64,000 nt of DNA from a virus. Each line of letters opens with the position of its first letter. The stretch's first letter is position 1. Under the pieces are notes generated by a model. It was given only the letters and a program-made list of their open reading frames with translations, did no database searches and was not told where the DNA came from. Where the stretch lies: the IMG/VR virus record IMGVR_UViG_3300015371_000004, positions 51,950 through 115,949 of that record. One strand, given 5' to 3'. The translations under genes were made by a program, and so were the position numbers. Below, piece by piece: positions 29,177 to 36,665 of the stretch.

Positions 29177-29333
29177 AACCAGAGGGTCTTCTCCCTGAGA
29201 GTCGTCTGCTTCAGCTCAGGGTCAGAGAATTCCCCGGAAAATTTCTCTACGGGGGACGGATCTGGGGAGGGGACTCATCATGCTCTGCGTTTAGCGCGAT
29301 CTGGCCCGGTCGATCGCGAGGACGACGCTCGGG

Positions 29334-29621
29334 TCAGCGGAGCGAAGACGCCACGGGCCTGCCGCGCCCACGCTCAGGCTGTAGCTCAGGCCAATTCAGA
29401 TGTGCAACAGGGTCAAACACTGAGTAGGGCAGGTGGCAGTCTGTGATCTGTGTGCGTATTGTGAGGATGTACCGGTACAGGGCCCCACGCCACAGGAGCA
29501 GCGCCTGCCTGCGGTAGGAGGGGCGGGTATGCCTCAGGGCCTCGGTGAGCTGCAGGTAGTCCTGCAGGGCCTTCTCCAGCCGAAATTCGGTCCGATACTT
29601 TTCAGAGCGCCAAATAGGCAT
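29334..29621 (-). CDS. possible 95-residue hypothetical protein
   Basis: The ATG at 29621 opens a frame with helical content (RLEKALQDYLQLTEALRHTR and so on). GC content here is lower than the core and the coding bias is weaker, so the gene is uncertain. It is isolated, with an AT-richer gap on its right. Function unknown. Confidence 0.4.
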   Translation of the reverse strand: MPIWRSEKYRTEFRLEKALQDYLQLTEALRHTRPSYRRQALLLWRGALYRYILTIRTQITDCHLPYSVFDPVAHLNWPELQPERGRGRPVASSLR

Positions 29622-29778
29622 ACCGGGCAGGGTCGAGCATACCACCCCAGACAAGCCTCCTGATCACGTATCCAGAAAGTCAGCCTCCACTGTCAGGAAA
29701 TTTGTCTTTAGATTCAACAACTTACAGTCGATCTGGGGCGACGTCTGATAACAGGTCTTATGTTGAGTCGTCACAGGG

Positions 29779-29812
29779 GTTAACTCTTTTAGAATCAGTG
29801 AGTTAACTCTTT
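29779..29812 (+). repeat. direct repeat GTTAACTCTTT x2, 23-base period
   Basis: GTTAACTCTTT at 29779-29789 and 29802-29812. The period is 23 bases, about two helical turns, and each copy contains the GTTAAC palindrome. Confidence 0.55.
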
Positions 29813-29988
29813 CGCTTTGCGGGCGAAACTGCATAGACGCGTGCATAGGGCAGGCTTACGTAGAAATTGTGGCGAGCTGGGCTCTGGGCTTTCGCCTAGA
29901 GCTGCGCTCGGTGTCGCCTCGGGGAAAACGTCCTCTCTCGATCAAAAGACTGAGCAATTCTGCTAATCCCAATACTGGGAATCAGGGG

Positions 29989-30026
29989 CACTTTCGCCTG
30001 TGTGTGCTTCCCACTTTGCCTGTGTG
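29989..30026 (+). repeat. direct repeat CACTTT(C)GCCTGTGTG x2, 23-base period
   Basis: CACTTTCGCCTGTGTG at 29989-30004 and CACTTTGCCTGTGTG at 30012-30026, also with a 23-base start-to-start period. One copy has an extra C. Confidence 0.5.
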
Positions 30027-30329
30027 AGGGGGCTGGAGGGGTGTAGGGCCCCTAAAATGACCAGAATTGTCCTCAGCAGAGTACAGATCCGAGCTAGATC
30101 TCCCCCTATAGCAGCACTGATACTGACCTAGTAGAGCATGACTATGAATGAGGGAATGACTGCACTACTGAGGGGGATATGACTGAGGGAGGAGAGGGGA
30201 ATGAGGGGAGGCTCAGTAATAGGGGGCTGGTATATAGACCAGCTGATGAGGGGCCGGTTTTCTCAGGGGATTTTTGCTGAGGGTGTGGGTATATGAGGTT
30301 CAGAAGCGAAGAGAAGACGACACGGTCAC

Positions 30330-30359
30330 GGGAACAAGTATTCGGGGGCTGGGAACAAG
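30330..30359 (+). repeat. direct repeat GGGAACAAG x2, 21-base period
   Basis: GGGAACAAG at 30330-30338 and 30351-30359. They are followed by TATTC and AATAC, which form an inverted repeat GTATTC/GAATAC, so a hairpin is possible. It lies downstream of the leftward gene ending at 30392 and could end that transcript, though no T-run is next to it. Confidence 0.4.
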
Positions 30360-30391
30360 AATACGGGCCCGAGAAGGCCACGAAAAACGGG

Positions 30392-30730
30392 TCAGAGACG
30401 GGGGTCTTTGAGATGCAGGGTGAGGACATTTCCCTCACACGAGAGCGTGAGATCGAGGGAGGTGTCATTGACCAGTTTGAGGCGGGGCATGTCTTCGAGG
30501 AGGGCAATCACCTCGGCAAGAGAGACGGACTCGTCAGCTGAGGCATAGAAGTCGATGCTGAAGGGGGGCGGCGTCTCGGGGACCGGGTGGAGGCCGGAGT
30601 GGCCCATGCTGAGAATGGGGGCGTCGAAGGGCAAGGACCGGGAGGCCTCGGCGTGTTGGCGTTCGAGGGCGTCCGAGCAGGCCCGGAGAATTCTGATGGC
30701 GCGCTGGCGCGGGGTCTCAGGGTCGGTCAT
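30392..30730 (-). CDS. 112-residue hypothetical protein
   Basis: A helical N-terminus (PRQRAIRILRACSDALERQH) followed by a beta-strand region (FSIDFYASADESVSLAEVIA, LVNDTSLDLTLSCEGNVLTL). It overlaps the small membrane gene by 14 bases. No family recognised. Confidence 0.5.
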   Translation of the reverse strand: MTDPETPRQRAIRILRACSDALERQHAEASRSLPFDAPILSMGHSGLHPVPETPPPFSIDFYASADESVSLAEVIALLEDMPRLKLVNDTSLDLTLSCEGNVLTLHLKDPRL

Positions 30731-30923
30731 GGGGTGGGAGGGTCAGCCAGCCGAGGAGCTGGAGGAGGCCGGAGACGACGAGCGTCAGGACGAGGAGCGG
30801 CCAGAAAAGAGCCAGCGCCCCGCGCATGTTCAGGGAATCGAGGGGCCGGGCGCAGAACCGGGCGACGAGGATCCCGAGGCCCACGTAGGCACCGACCGAG
30901 ACGGTCCACGCGAGAACGGTCAT
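30717..30923 (-). CDS. 68-residue two-segment membrane protein
   Basis: The ATG at 30923 overlaps the AlpA-like stop (ATGA). Two hydrophobic stretches (VLAWTVSVGAYVGLGILVA and ALALFWPLLVLTLVVSGLL) are predicted membrane helices. A holin-like size and shape, but nothing else supports lysis. Confidence 0.55.
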   Translation of the reverse strand: MTVLAWTVSVGAYVGLGILVARFCARPLDSLNMRGALALFWPLLVLTLVVSGLLQLLGWLTLPPHDRP

Positions 30924-31111
30924 GGCTGGGCGGCCTGCTGGGTCATCCACGCGGTCACTTCCTCTTCGACCCAGCGGATGGTGCGAGCCGTCAGGTAGCG
31001 CCGACGCGGGAACGTCCCGGCCTGTTCGAGGCGGAGGATAGTCGACCGGCTCAGCGTCGTCAGGGCCGAGACCTCGTCGAGCCGGAGCATGCGGAGCGGG
31101 GCGTCCGTCAT
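30920..31111 (-). CDS. AlpA/excisionase-type helix-turn-helix protein
   Basis: A 63-residue protein with the MerR-like winged HTH of AlpA/Xis proteins: LRLDEVSALTTLSRSTILRL, then EQAGTFPRRRYLTARTIRWV. Such proteins regulate transcription or assist excision. No integrase is in the window, so a regulator is more likely. Both ends overlap neighbours by four bases. Confidence 0.75.
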   Translation of the reverse strand: MTDAPLRMLRLDEVSALTTLSRSTILRLEQAGTFPRRRYLTARTIRWVEEEVTAWMTQQAAQP

Positions 31112-31371
31112 GGACGGCGCCGGGGACCGGGGGCCGGGATGGGTGGAATCGGCTGGGCCTCGGCGAGGGCCTGCTGATAGGCCTGCTGGCTGAGCCGGGC
31201 GTTGAGCTGCCGCTGCTGAATCTCAAGGACGAGCAGGTCCTTGACGAAGGGCAGGAGTTCCTGCCGGGTATAGGTCAGACAGGCCGTCAGGGCCGTGAGC
31301 GCGTCTTCGAGCACGCCTTGGCCGCTCTCGGTGGTAGCTTGGGCAAGGGCCTGCTCGTATTTCTTGGGCAT
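31108..31371 (-). CDS. 87-residue helical hypothetical protein
   Basis: Starts at the ATG at 31371 with AAGGAG before it. Mostly helical (YEQALAQATTESGQGVLEDA and so on) with a Pro-rich end (PIPPIPAPGPRRRP). First gene after the GGGGTAATAC box at 31488. Function unknown. Confidence 0.55.
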   Translation of the reverse strand: MPKKYEQALAQATTESGQGVLEDALTALTACLTYTRQELLPFVKDLLVLEIQQRQLNARLSQQAYQQALAEAQPIPPIPAPGPRRRP

Positions 31372-31487
31372 GGGGAATCTCCTTGAGGAATACGCCTTCG
31401 GGGGACGACGAGAGACAAACCGATGAGAAAGCCCTCGCCGCACCCTGCCACGGGCCACCTCCCTGCGGTGCCCCCGAAGTCGAGAGA

Positions 31488-31497
31488 GTATTACCCC
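31488..31497 (-). promoter_or_regulatory. GGGGTAATAC promoter-like box
   Basis: Reads leftward and includes the TAA stop of the zinc-ribbon gene. It is 116 bases before the ATG at 31371. Member of the GGGGTA-NN-AC family. Confidence 0.5.
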
Positions 31498-31721
31498 GAA
31501 TGCCGGTGGGGCGTCGAGACGACCCGCACGGTGCCCTGCGGCTGCCATTCGAGGACGGTGCCGCAGATGGTGCACTGCCAGCGCGCGCAGTCGCCATGGC
31601 CGTGCACCTCAAAGGTCGGGCTATGGGGGTAGAGCGTGCCTGCCGAGACGAGCGTCACACGCTCGACGCGGACCAGATCGGCATTGGCGCACATCGGACA
31701 GACCAGCGGTTCGTTGGCCAT
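31491..31721 (-). CDS. 76-residue zinc-ribbon protein
   Basis: Two CxxC knuckles (VCPMCANAD and WQCTICGTV) separated by about 40 residues. It is the last of five consecutive zinc-ribbon genes. The stop is inside the next promoter-like box. Function unknown. Confidence 0.6.
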   Translation of the reverse strand: MANEPLVCPMCANADLVRVERVTLVSAGTLYPHSPTFEVHGHGDCARWQCTICGTVLEWQPQGTVRVVSTPHRHSG

Positions 31722-32362
31722 CAGAGAATCTCCTGCCAGTTGACGTTGGGCGGCACGGGTTCATCGGGCTCGGCCCTGAGGAGCGTCAGACTCCACCAGC
31801 TGGCCTCGTCGGCCAGAAGCAGGCGCCCGGGGGCCGGGGCCGTGCGGGGATGGTCCTGCCGCAGATGGTCGCGCATCGCCTTGACAAGCAGCCCCGCGTC
31901 GGTCTCCCACGTGCTCTCGGTGAGCAGGCCGCAGTTCAGGCATTTGAGCCAGTACGCAGTCAGGTCTTCTTTGTGGACGCCTGGCGGGACGCTGAGGATC
32001 GGGCCCAGCTCGACGCCCACGGTGTCCGGCCAGCGCGCGAGTCGCTGGGGGAGGAGCAGCCCCAACGGATGGACCGCCCAGCCGTAGAGATACTGGTCGC
32101 TGGCGCTGGAAAATGCCCAGCTGTGCCCCGGGGACCCGGAGACCGGCCCCATGGCGACCGGGACAAACCCTCCGGCCGATGGACTGGAGCCCTGTGCCAC
32201 CCCGACACTCGGCCCTCGGCGCCCGATCCCCCCGACGTAGGGCGGGTAAAAACCGGAGTGTGCACGCGTCAGACACGCCACGCACACCAACTCCGTGTCG
32301 TCGAGGCGGATCGGGCTGAGCGCGACCGGCATCACCCGCTGGCAGGTGTGGCAGACGGGCAT
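31721..32362 (-). CDS. zinc-ribbon protein with C-terminal VNWQEIL tail
   Basis: A 213-residue protein. N-terminal CHTC and CVAC form a zinc ribbon. A CLNC and H...H segment lies at about 145-175 (LKCLNCGLLTES ... DHLRQDHPR). The end is acidic then PPNVNWQEIL, like the ends of the two proteins upstream. The arrangement suggests one of a set of related phage proteins. Function unknown. Confidence 0.55.
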   Translation of the reverse strand: MPVCHTCQRVMPVALSPIRLDDTELVCVACLTRAHSGFYPPYVGGIGRRGPSVGVAQGSSPSAGGFVPVAMGPVSGSPGHSWAFSSASDQYLYGWAVHPLGLLLPQRLARWPDTVGVELGPILSVPPGVHKEDLTAYWLKCLNCGLLTESTWETDAGLLVKAMRDHLRQDHPRTAPAPGRLLLADEASWWSLTLLRAEPDEPVPPNVNWQEIL

Positions 32363-32787
32363 CAGAGATTTCCCAAGAGGGCGGGCCAGTCAATCGAGGG
32401 CGGCGGCCCCTCATCCTCGACGAGGAAGACGCCCACGGCGCGCATCCACTGCGGGCGGATGTCAGTCCGGGCAAACACATGCGAGATGAAGTGCTGACCC
32501 GCCTCGCGCTCGATCACCTCGATGGACGTCTCTTCGGAGGACCGCGACTGCCAGCCACAGCCCACCTTAGGGCAGACCATCCAGTAGACGTAGCCCGAGG
32601 TCAGAAACCCGTGCGCTTTCTTGAGCAGGCTGGCCATGGTCGCGGGCGGGTCGCAGTTCATGACGACGTAGGCGCCGATGAGATTGGGGGGCGCGTCGGG
32701 CAGGCACGACGCGCAGATGAACGCATCGCCCAAGATCAAAGGCACGTCGCAGGTGCCCTTGCAGACCCCGCAGGTTTCGGTCGCCAT
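32362..32787 (-). CDS. zinc-ribbon protein with C-terminal IDWPALLGNL tail
   Basis: A 141-residue protein. CGVCKGTC and CASC form an N-terminal ribbon, and a second pair (VCPKVGCGW) is at about 72. It ends EDEGPPPSIDWPALLGNL, which resembles EDPPPPPSAVNFDDVL of its upstream neighbour. Stop and start overlap neighbours. Function unknown. Confidence 0.55.
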   Translation of the reverse strand: MATETCGVCKGTCDVPLILGDAFICASCLPDAPPNLIGAYVVMNCDPPATMASLLKKAHGFLTSGYVYWMVCPKVGCGWQSRSSEETSIEVIEREAGQHFISHVFARTDIRPQWMRAVGVFLVEDEGPPPSIDWPALLGNL

Positions 32788-33554
32788 CAGAGCACGTCGT
32801 CGAAGTTGACCGCCGACGGCGGCGGGGGCGGATCTTCAGTGTGTGCGCGCAGCCGCTCGATCTCCCGGAGCATCGCGACCATGAGGCCCGGCAAGGAGAT
32901 CATGACCCGCTGGCCCGCGATTGTCAGCCCGAAGCTCATCTGATACAGCTGGGCGTCGTGCTGGACTTCCTGACAGACCAGTTCAAGTTCGGCGAGCGAC
33001 ACGGTGTCGAGCGGGAAGGCCATGGGCGTATAAATGGGCGCAGGCGGTGGCAGCCACCGGCTTTTGTCGAGCATATGAGCCCCGGACCGGAGCACGCGCC
33101 GGTTCCCGAAGGCTGTTTCGGTTGTGAGTGTGAAGTGGGCGACATCCACGACATCGGGCTGCGTCGGCGAGTGCACATAGGAGACCGGTGGAAAGTTCGA
33201 GACCTCTAGGGACGGTCGGCCGGAGGGCACCGTCATTTCCATCCACCAGCCGGTCATGTCGACGAGGATGACCCGCTCCCCGGCTTTCAGTGACCCGGTC
33301 GGGGTGGAGGCCGACGGGCACTTCGGGCAGAGGGGCATGAACTGGCCCCGTCGAAGGTCCAGCCGCCATGCCGGATACTGCGTGAGCAGGATCTGCAGGA
33401 GATCCTGCAGGGTGTACGGCTCGTCACGCTCGGCGAGGAGATACCGCACGCGGGTGCCGCAGCCCGCGCACTCGGCCGTCTGCGTCAGCATGGTCGGCAC
33501 GTGGGCAGGCTTACCGGCCACGGCACCGGGGACAGAGAATGCGCCCGCCGACAT
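32787..33554 (-). CDS. zinc-ribbon protein with C-terminal VNFDDVL tail
   Basis: 255 residues if the ATG at 33554 is used, or 234 from the ATG at 33491; neither has a clear ribosome binding site. CAGCGTRVRY and CPKCPS form the ribbon. The rest is beta-rich with a C-terminal helical part and the tail EDPPPPPSAVNFDDVL. Function unknown. Confidence 0.55.
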   Translation of the reverse strand: MSAGAFSVPGAVAGKPAHVPTMLTQTAECAGCGTRVRYLLAERDEPYTLQDLLQILLTQYPAWRLDLRRGQFMPLCPKCPSASTPTGSLKAGERVILVDMTGWWMEMTVPSGRPSLEVSNFPPVSYVHSPTQPDVVDVAHFTLTTETAFGNRRVLRSGAHMLDKSRWLPPPAPIYTPMAFPLDTVSLAELELVCQEVQHDAQLYQMSFGLTIAGQRVMISLPGLMVAMLREIERLRAHTEDPPPPPSAVNFDDVL

Positions 33555-33723
33555 AGACCGGTGACCAGCCTGCGGCGATGGCGGCCTGTATGGTCGGAAC
33601 CTCAGTGCCGAGCGGCGTCGGTGGGGGCGGGACCTCGACCTTGAAGGTCTGGCGGAACCCGCAGCGCGTGCACTCTAGGGCTGAGGTGACGAATCGCTGC
33701 TTGGTGAGTCGATCGAGACGCAT
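33511..33723 (-). CDS. 70-residue zinc-ribbon protein
   Basis: Starts at the ATG at 33723. CTRCGFRQTF and LCPRCRGR are the two knuckles. It overlaps the epimerase end by about 49 bases. Function unknown. Confidence 0.55.
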   Translation of the reverse strand: MRLDRLTKQRFVTSALECTRCGFRQTFKVEVPPPPTPLGTEVPTIQAAIAAGWSPVYVGGRILCPRCRGR

Positions 33724-34229
33724 GCTGCCCCCACGAGTGGCCAGCCCTGATCCTTCGTCGACAGGATCCGCGGGCGGCCGGGCCACTGAATCCCGATGGC
33801 CGGATCGTCCCACCTCAGGCCCGCTTCGGCCTCCGGCCGGTACGCGCCGGTGACGGTGTAGACCACGATCGTCCCCTCGCGCATCACGAAGTAGCCGTGC
33901 GCGCACCCTGCGGGCACGGCCAGCGCCCACGGGGACTGATCGCTCAGGTAATACCCCACCCAGCGCCGGAAGGTGTCACCGGGCCTCAGGTCCACGATCA
34001 CATCAAAGATTTCGCCCTTGATCACGCTGATGAGCTTGGCCTGCTCGTACGGCGGCTGCTGGTAGTGCAGGCCGCGAAGCGTCCCGTAGTACGGATTCTC
34101 GACGACGTTGACCTGCGTGACGGGGCTGATGGGGCTGACGGTCGAGAGCGCGCCGCGCACGTCCCGGAACGCGAATTTCGGGACGAGTTGCACGCCGGGC
34201 AGGTCTTCGAGTGGCAGACCGGATGCCAT
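33675..34229 (-). CDS. RmlC-like dTDP-sugar 3,5-epimerase
   Basis: A 184-residue protein from the ATG at 34229 (TAATG overlap). The RmlC cupin motifs are clear: TLRGLHYQQPPYEQAKL (His of the active site), GEIFDVIVDLR, FRRWVGYYLS, LAVPAGCAHGYFV. It is expected to epimerise a dTDP-4-keto-6-deoxy sugar, as in L-rhamnose synthesis. RmlA, B and D are not in the window. The end is disordered and Ser-rich. Confidence 0.8.
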   Translation of the reverse strand: MASGLPLEDLPGVQLVPKFAFRDVRGALSTVSPISPVTQVNVVENPYYGTLRGLHYQQPPYEQAKLISVIKGEIFDVIVDLRPGDTFRRWVGYYLSDQSPWALAVPAGCAHGYFVMREGTIVVYTVTGAYRPEAEAGLRWDDPAIGIQWPGRPRILSTKDQGWPLVGAACVSIDSPSSDSSPQP

Positions 34230-34378
34230 TACGCGATGCGCTTGCGCAGGATCACCTGCCACTTCTGCGGGCCTTCCGACCATGCCGCGATGTAGACACT
34301 CCACCCATCGGCCTCCAGCTTCGCCAATTCAGTGGGGAGTTCCCCCGAGGTCAGTTTGCAGACTTTGTACTCGAACAC
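34229..34378 (-). CDS. DUF4177-like 49-residue protein
   Basis: Starts at the GTG at 34378. The product FEYKVCKLTSGELPTELAKL followed by EADGWSV...WQVILRKRIA matches the DUF4177 pattern (YEYKV...LxxLxxEGWE...ILRK). Its TAA shares bases with the epimerase ATG. Function unknown. Confidence 0.6.
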   Translation of the reverse strand: MFEYKVCKLTSGELPTELAKLEADGWSVYIAAWSEGPQKWQVILRKRIA

Positions 34379-34866
34379 GGGTCCTCCTCGGCCGCCTCGA
34401 ACATGGCCAACGCCGCCCGGTACCGCTTGGCGAGGGCTGCCGGGCAGCCGTCGCGCAGATTATCACGCAGGTCGGCGAGCTTGACCGCGCGCGCCAGCCC
34501 ATTTCTCGACGTGATGATGCGCAGGATGTACTTCAGGTAGGTCTCCTCGGGCTGCCGTGTGAGCACGACCACCGCATAGACCACCTCGGGCCAGAACAGG
34601 TCGGCCAGATGCTCGATCTGCGTGTCGGTGTCTTCGAGAATGTCGTGCAGCCACGCCACCCGCTCGGCCATGATCAGGTCCCGCCCGTGGAGGCCCGATT
34701 CGTTCCGGACGGCCAAGGCCACCCGCTCCACGTGGGCCAGCTTGGGCTGGCCCTGCTTGTCCTCGCCCCGCATGGTCATCCGGGCGAAAAGCTGCGCGTC
34801 CCCATACAGGGACGCGCCATACCCGCCGACGGTGGGTAACGATTTTGTCATTGATACGGTCTCCAT
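34351..34866 (-). CDS. HD-domain hydrolase (RelA/SpoT or MESH1-like)
   Basis: A 171-residue protein from the ATG at 34866 behind GGGAGG. It has HVERVALAV, AERVAWLHDILEDTDTQIEH and ARAVKLADLRDNL, the HD layout of (p)ppGpp hydrolases (HDxxEDT and KxADxxDN). It may degrade alarmones or related nucleotides. It is the first gene of the leftward arm behind the divergent promoter-like boxes. Confidence 0.72.
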   Translation of the reverse strand: METVSMTKSLPTVGGYGASLYGDAQLFARMTMRGEDKQGQPKLAHVERVALAVRNESGLHGRDLIMAERVAWLHDILEDTDTQIEHLADLFWPEVVYAVVVLTRQPEETYLKYILRIITSRNGLARAVKLADLRDNLRDGCPAALAKRYRAALAMFEAAEEDPCSSTKSAN

Positions 34867-34884
34867 CAGATTCCTCCCATAGGG

Positions 34885-34894
34885 GTTATACCCC
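34885..34894 (-). promoter_or_regulatory. GGGGTATAAC box, leftward side of the divergent region
   Basis: GGTTGGGGTATAAC reads leftward toward the HD-domain gene (ATG 34866, GGGAGG between). It faces away from the identical box at 34924. Confidence 0.65.
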
Positions 34895-34900
34895 AACCCT

Positions 34901-34917
34901 GTGACCCAACCTGTCAC
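34901..34917. promoter_or_regulatory. inverted repeat GTGAC-N7-GTCAC between divergent boxes
   Basis: GTGAC (34901-34905) and GTCAC (34913-34917) form a perfect 5-base inverted repeat. Its centre (34909) is exactly midway between the two GGGGTATAAC boxes, so it is a likely operator acting on both. Confidence 0.6.
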
Positions 34918-34923
34918 GCGGCC

Positions 34924-34933
34924 GGGGTATAAC
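34924..34933 (+). promoter_or_regulatory. GGGGTATAAC box, rightward side of the divergent region
   Basis: Reads rightward ahead of the DUF932 gene (60 bases to the ATG at 34994). The same ten bases as at 34885 in opposite direction. Confidence 0.65.
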
Positions 34934-34993
34934 TCTCATGAAGGCAGGGATTGGACGACGGCAATCAGGCCGACCCGCTCCCTACCAGACAGG

Positions 34994-36124
34994 ATGGTCC
35001 CAGTGAAGCAAGGTCGATCCCTCCAAGAGCTGGCCGCCGAACTCGAACGCCAGACGGTTACCCGCAAAGACTACATCGCGCCGCAGGGCAAGCTCGAAGC
35101 CGTGACGAACGGGGATGGAGCGCAGGTCACCATTCGCGGGCTGAACGGTGACGAGTACGGCGTCACCCCGCACGCCCACCGCCAGATCGCGGAAGTGCTG
35201 GGCATTCCCCAGCGCTACTACGACACGATGCTCGTCGAGCAGCCCCAGCTGCTGACCCAGAACATCAACACATGGCTCAAGGCCACCCCGGACGAGGGAC
35301 GCATGGTCCGCACCCTCGATGCCAAGGTCCGCGCCTTCATGAGCCCGAAGTACCGCCCGCTCGACAACTACCCGCTGGCCGGTGCGGTGCTGCCCAAGCT
35401 CATCGAGGTCGGCGCCGAGGTCCAGTCCTGCGAGCTGACCGCCACGCGCCTCTACATCAAGGCCACCCTCCCGGGACTCTCCGATGAGCTGCCCGAGGGC
35501 CTGCAGTGGGGCGTGGGCCACAACCGGGTCGAAGGCGGCAAGATTTGCGCCGCCGTCGTCATCGCCAACAGCGAAGTCGGCGCGGGCACGCTCCGGGTCG
35601 AGCCCTCGGTCTTCACGTCCAGCTGCACGAATCTCCTGATTCTCGTGGCCGCGGCGATGAAGAAGTATCACATCGGGCGCGCGTTCGATGCGCAGGAAGA
35701 CTTCAGCATCTACCGCGACGAGACCCGGGAGCAGGACGACAAGGCCTTCTTCATGAAGGTGCAGGACGTCGTCGAACGGGCCTTCAATCGGGAGGCCTTC
35801 AAGGCCGCAGCTGACGGGATCCGCAAGGCGGCCCTGACGCCGATTGCCAAGGACAAGGACGCGCTCAACCTGCCTGCCACGGTCGAGCAGACCGTGAAGG
35901 TGCTGGCCCTGCCTGAGCGGACCGGCTCGAACATCCTGACCCACTTGGCCGCGGGCGGCGACTTCAGCCTCTGGGGGCTGTCGAGCGCCATCACGCGGAC
36001 GGCCAACGATGCGGCCGATTACGAGGAGGCCACCGCGCTCGAACGGGCCGGGGGTCGCGTGCTCGCGCTGCCGGAGAGGGACTGGAATGCCATTCTTACC
36101 GCTGGCGATAAAGCCGCCGCGTAA
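34994..36124 (+). CDS. DUF932-family protein
   Basis: A 376-residue protein from the ATG at 34994 (GTG 35003 is possible). Blocks such as AEVLGIPQRYYDTMLVEQPQ, RTLDAKVRAFMSPKYRPLDN and SCELTATRLYIKATLPG, then GAGTLRVEPSVFTSSCTNL, match DUF932 phage/plasmid proteins (TIGR03299-like). That family is common in early regions of phages and plasmids. It is the first gene of the rightward arm. Function unknown. Confidence 0.75.
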   Translation: MVPVKQGRSLQELAAELERQTVTRKDYIAPQGKLEAVTNGDGAQVTIRGLNGDEYGVTPHAHRQIAEVLGIPQRYYDTMLVEQPQLLTQNINTWLKATPDEGRMVRTLDAKVRAFMSPKYRPLDNYPLAGAVLPKLIEVGAEVQSCELTATRLYIKATLPGLSDELPEGLQWGVGHNRVEGGKICAAVVIANSEVGAGTLRVEPSVFTSSCTNLLILVAAAMKKYHIGRAFDAQEDFSIYRDETREQDDKAFFMKVQDVVERAFNREAFKAAADGIRKAALTPIAKDKDALNLPATVEQTVKVLALPERTGSNILTHLAAGGDFSLWGLSSAITRTANDAADYEEATALERAGGRVLALPERDWNAILTAGDKAAA

Positions 36125-36311
36125 GCGGGCGACACGTCACACGCAACCGAGGGGCCCTGCCCCTCGGTTGGTCCGTCGAGTGTGGCTGGGCACGAAGCAG
36201 CATCAGGACTGGGCCCCCTGCCCACGGTGCAGGGCTCTCACCCCATGGATCCTCGGCGCACGGGGCAGCCACTGGGTCCGATGGTGTAACGCTTGTCAGA
36301 TTTCCTTTTGA
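36087..36311 (+). CDS. zinc-ribbon protein overlapping the DUF932 end
   Basis: Starts at an ATG behind GAGAGGG. 74 residues, ending with PCPRCRALTPWILGARGSHW and RWCNACQISF, i.e. two CxxC knuckles. The N-terminal part is basic. It overlaps the DUF932 gene by 38 bases. The hairpin at 36145 lies in this frame. Function unknown. Confidence 0.55.
   Translation: MPFLPLAIKPPRKRATRHTQPRGPAPRLVRRVWLGTKQHQDWAPCPRCRALTPWILGARGSHWVRWCNACQISF
36145..36169 (+). other. perfect 10-base hairpin inside a coding region
   Basis: AACCGAGGGG-CCCTG-CCCCTCGGTT, just downstream of the DUF932 stop. It has terminator shape but no T-run and lies within the zinc-ribbon frame, so it may attenuate or stabilise the transcript rather than end it. 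Confidence 0.4.
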
Positions 36312-36323
36312 AGGGAGCCGAGT

Positions 36324-36521
36324 ATGGTGGACCTCGACACGCAGTTTCAGGCGCCGACCGAGCAGCAAGTCATTCGGATGAAAGTCATCCAAGGCGCCGC
36401 GAAGGCACTGGCGATGGCGATCATCAACAACGCTCCTGCAGGCGAAGGGCAAGTGGACGCCCTCAAGAAAGTCCGCGAGGCGATGATGGCCGCGAACATC
36501 TTGATCGTCTTGGAAAAGTAG
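36324..36521 (+). CDS. 65-residue helical hypothetical protein
   Basis: ATG behind AAGGGAG. Helical with DALKKVREAMMAANILIVLE at the end. Function unknown. Confidence 0.55.
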   Translation: MVDLDTQFQAPTEQQVIRMKVIQGAAKALAMAIINNAPAGEGQVDALKKVREAMMAANILIVLEK

Positions 36522-36531
36522 GGAGGATCCC

Positions 36532-36657
36532 ATGTGTAAATGCGGATGCAACGTCGGGGATTGCTCATGCGACACGGGCGCGTACGCCTTTTTCCGGTGG
36601 GTGCAGGAGGAGTTTGCGGAGTGGGCCGCGAACCTGATCTTCTGGCACTGGCGCTGA
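36532..36657 (+). CDS. 41-residue Cys-rich microprotein
   Basis: ATG behind AGGGAGGATCCC. The N-terminus is CKCGCNVGDCSC (five cysteines in twelve residues), metallothionein-like. The rest is an aromatic helix (AYAFFRWVQEEFAEWAANLI). Possible metal binding. Function unknown. Confidence 0.5.
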   Translation: MCKCGCNVGDCSCDTGAYAFFRWVQEEFAEWAANLIFWHWR

Positions 36658-36665
36658 GGGAAGCC

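Larger units (their letters stand above)
29655..30391. other. AT-richer non-coding gap with short repeats
   Basis: About 740 bases without a convincing gene on either strand, visibly less GC-rich than the rest. It holds three pairs of spaced direct repeats (29779-29812, 29989-30026, 30330-30359) and small inverted repeats (TCCCA-N4-TGGGA near 29968-29981; CTCAG-N10-CTGAG near 30264-30283). Candidate roles are a replication origin, a regulatory region or an insertion scar. No initiator gene is adjacent. Confidence 0.5.

Noticed and set aside
29664-29846. Leftward 60-residue frame in the AT-richer gap
   Set aside because: No ribosome binding site, no motif, and the composition is typical of chance frames. 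The frames at 30142-30507 (-) and 30293-30541 (+) were dropped for the same reason.
33940-33955. GGGGTATTAC-like sequences at about 33945, 26037, 19097 and 42929
   Set aside because: These lie inside coding sequence (GYYL or GV codons) and are not ahead of a start codon. They are not counted as promoter-like boxes.
36145-36169. Perfect hairpin taken as a terminator
   Set aside because: It has no T-run and lies inside the zinc-ribbon frame 36087-36311, so it is listed as a hairpin only.
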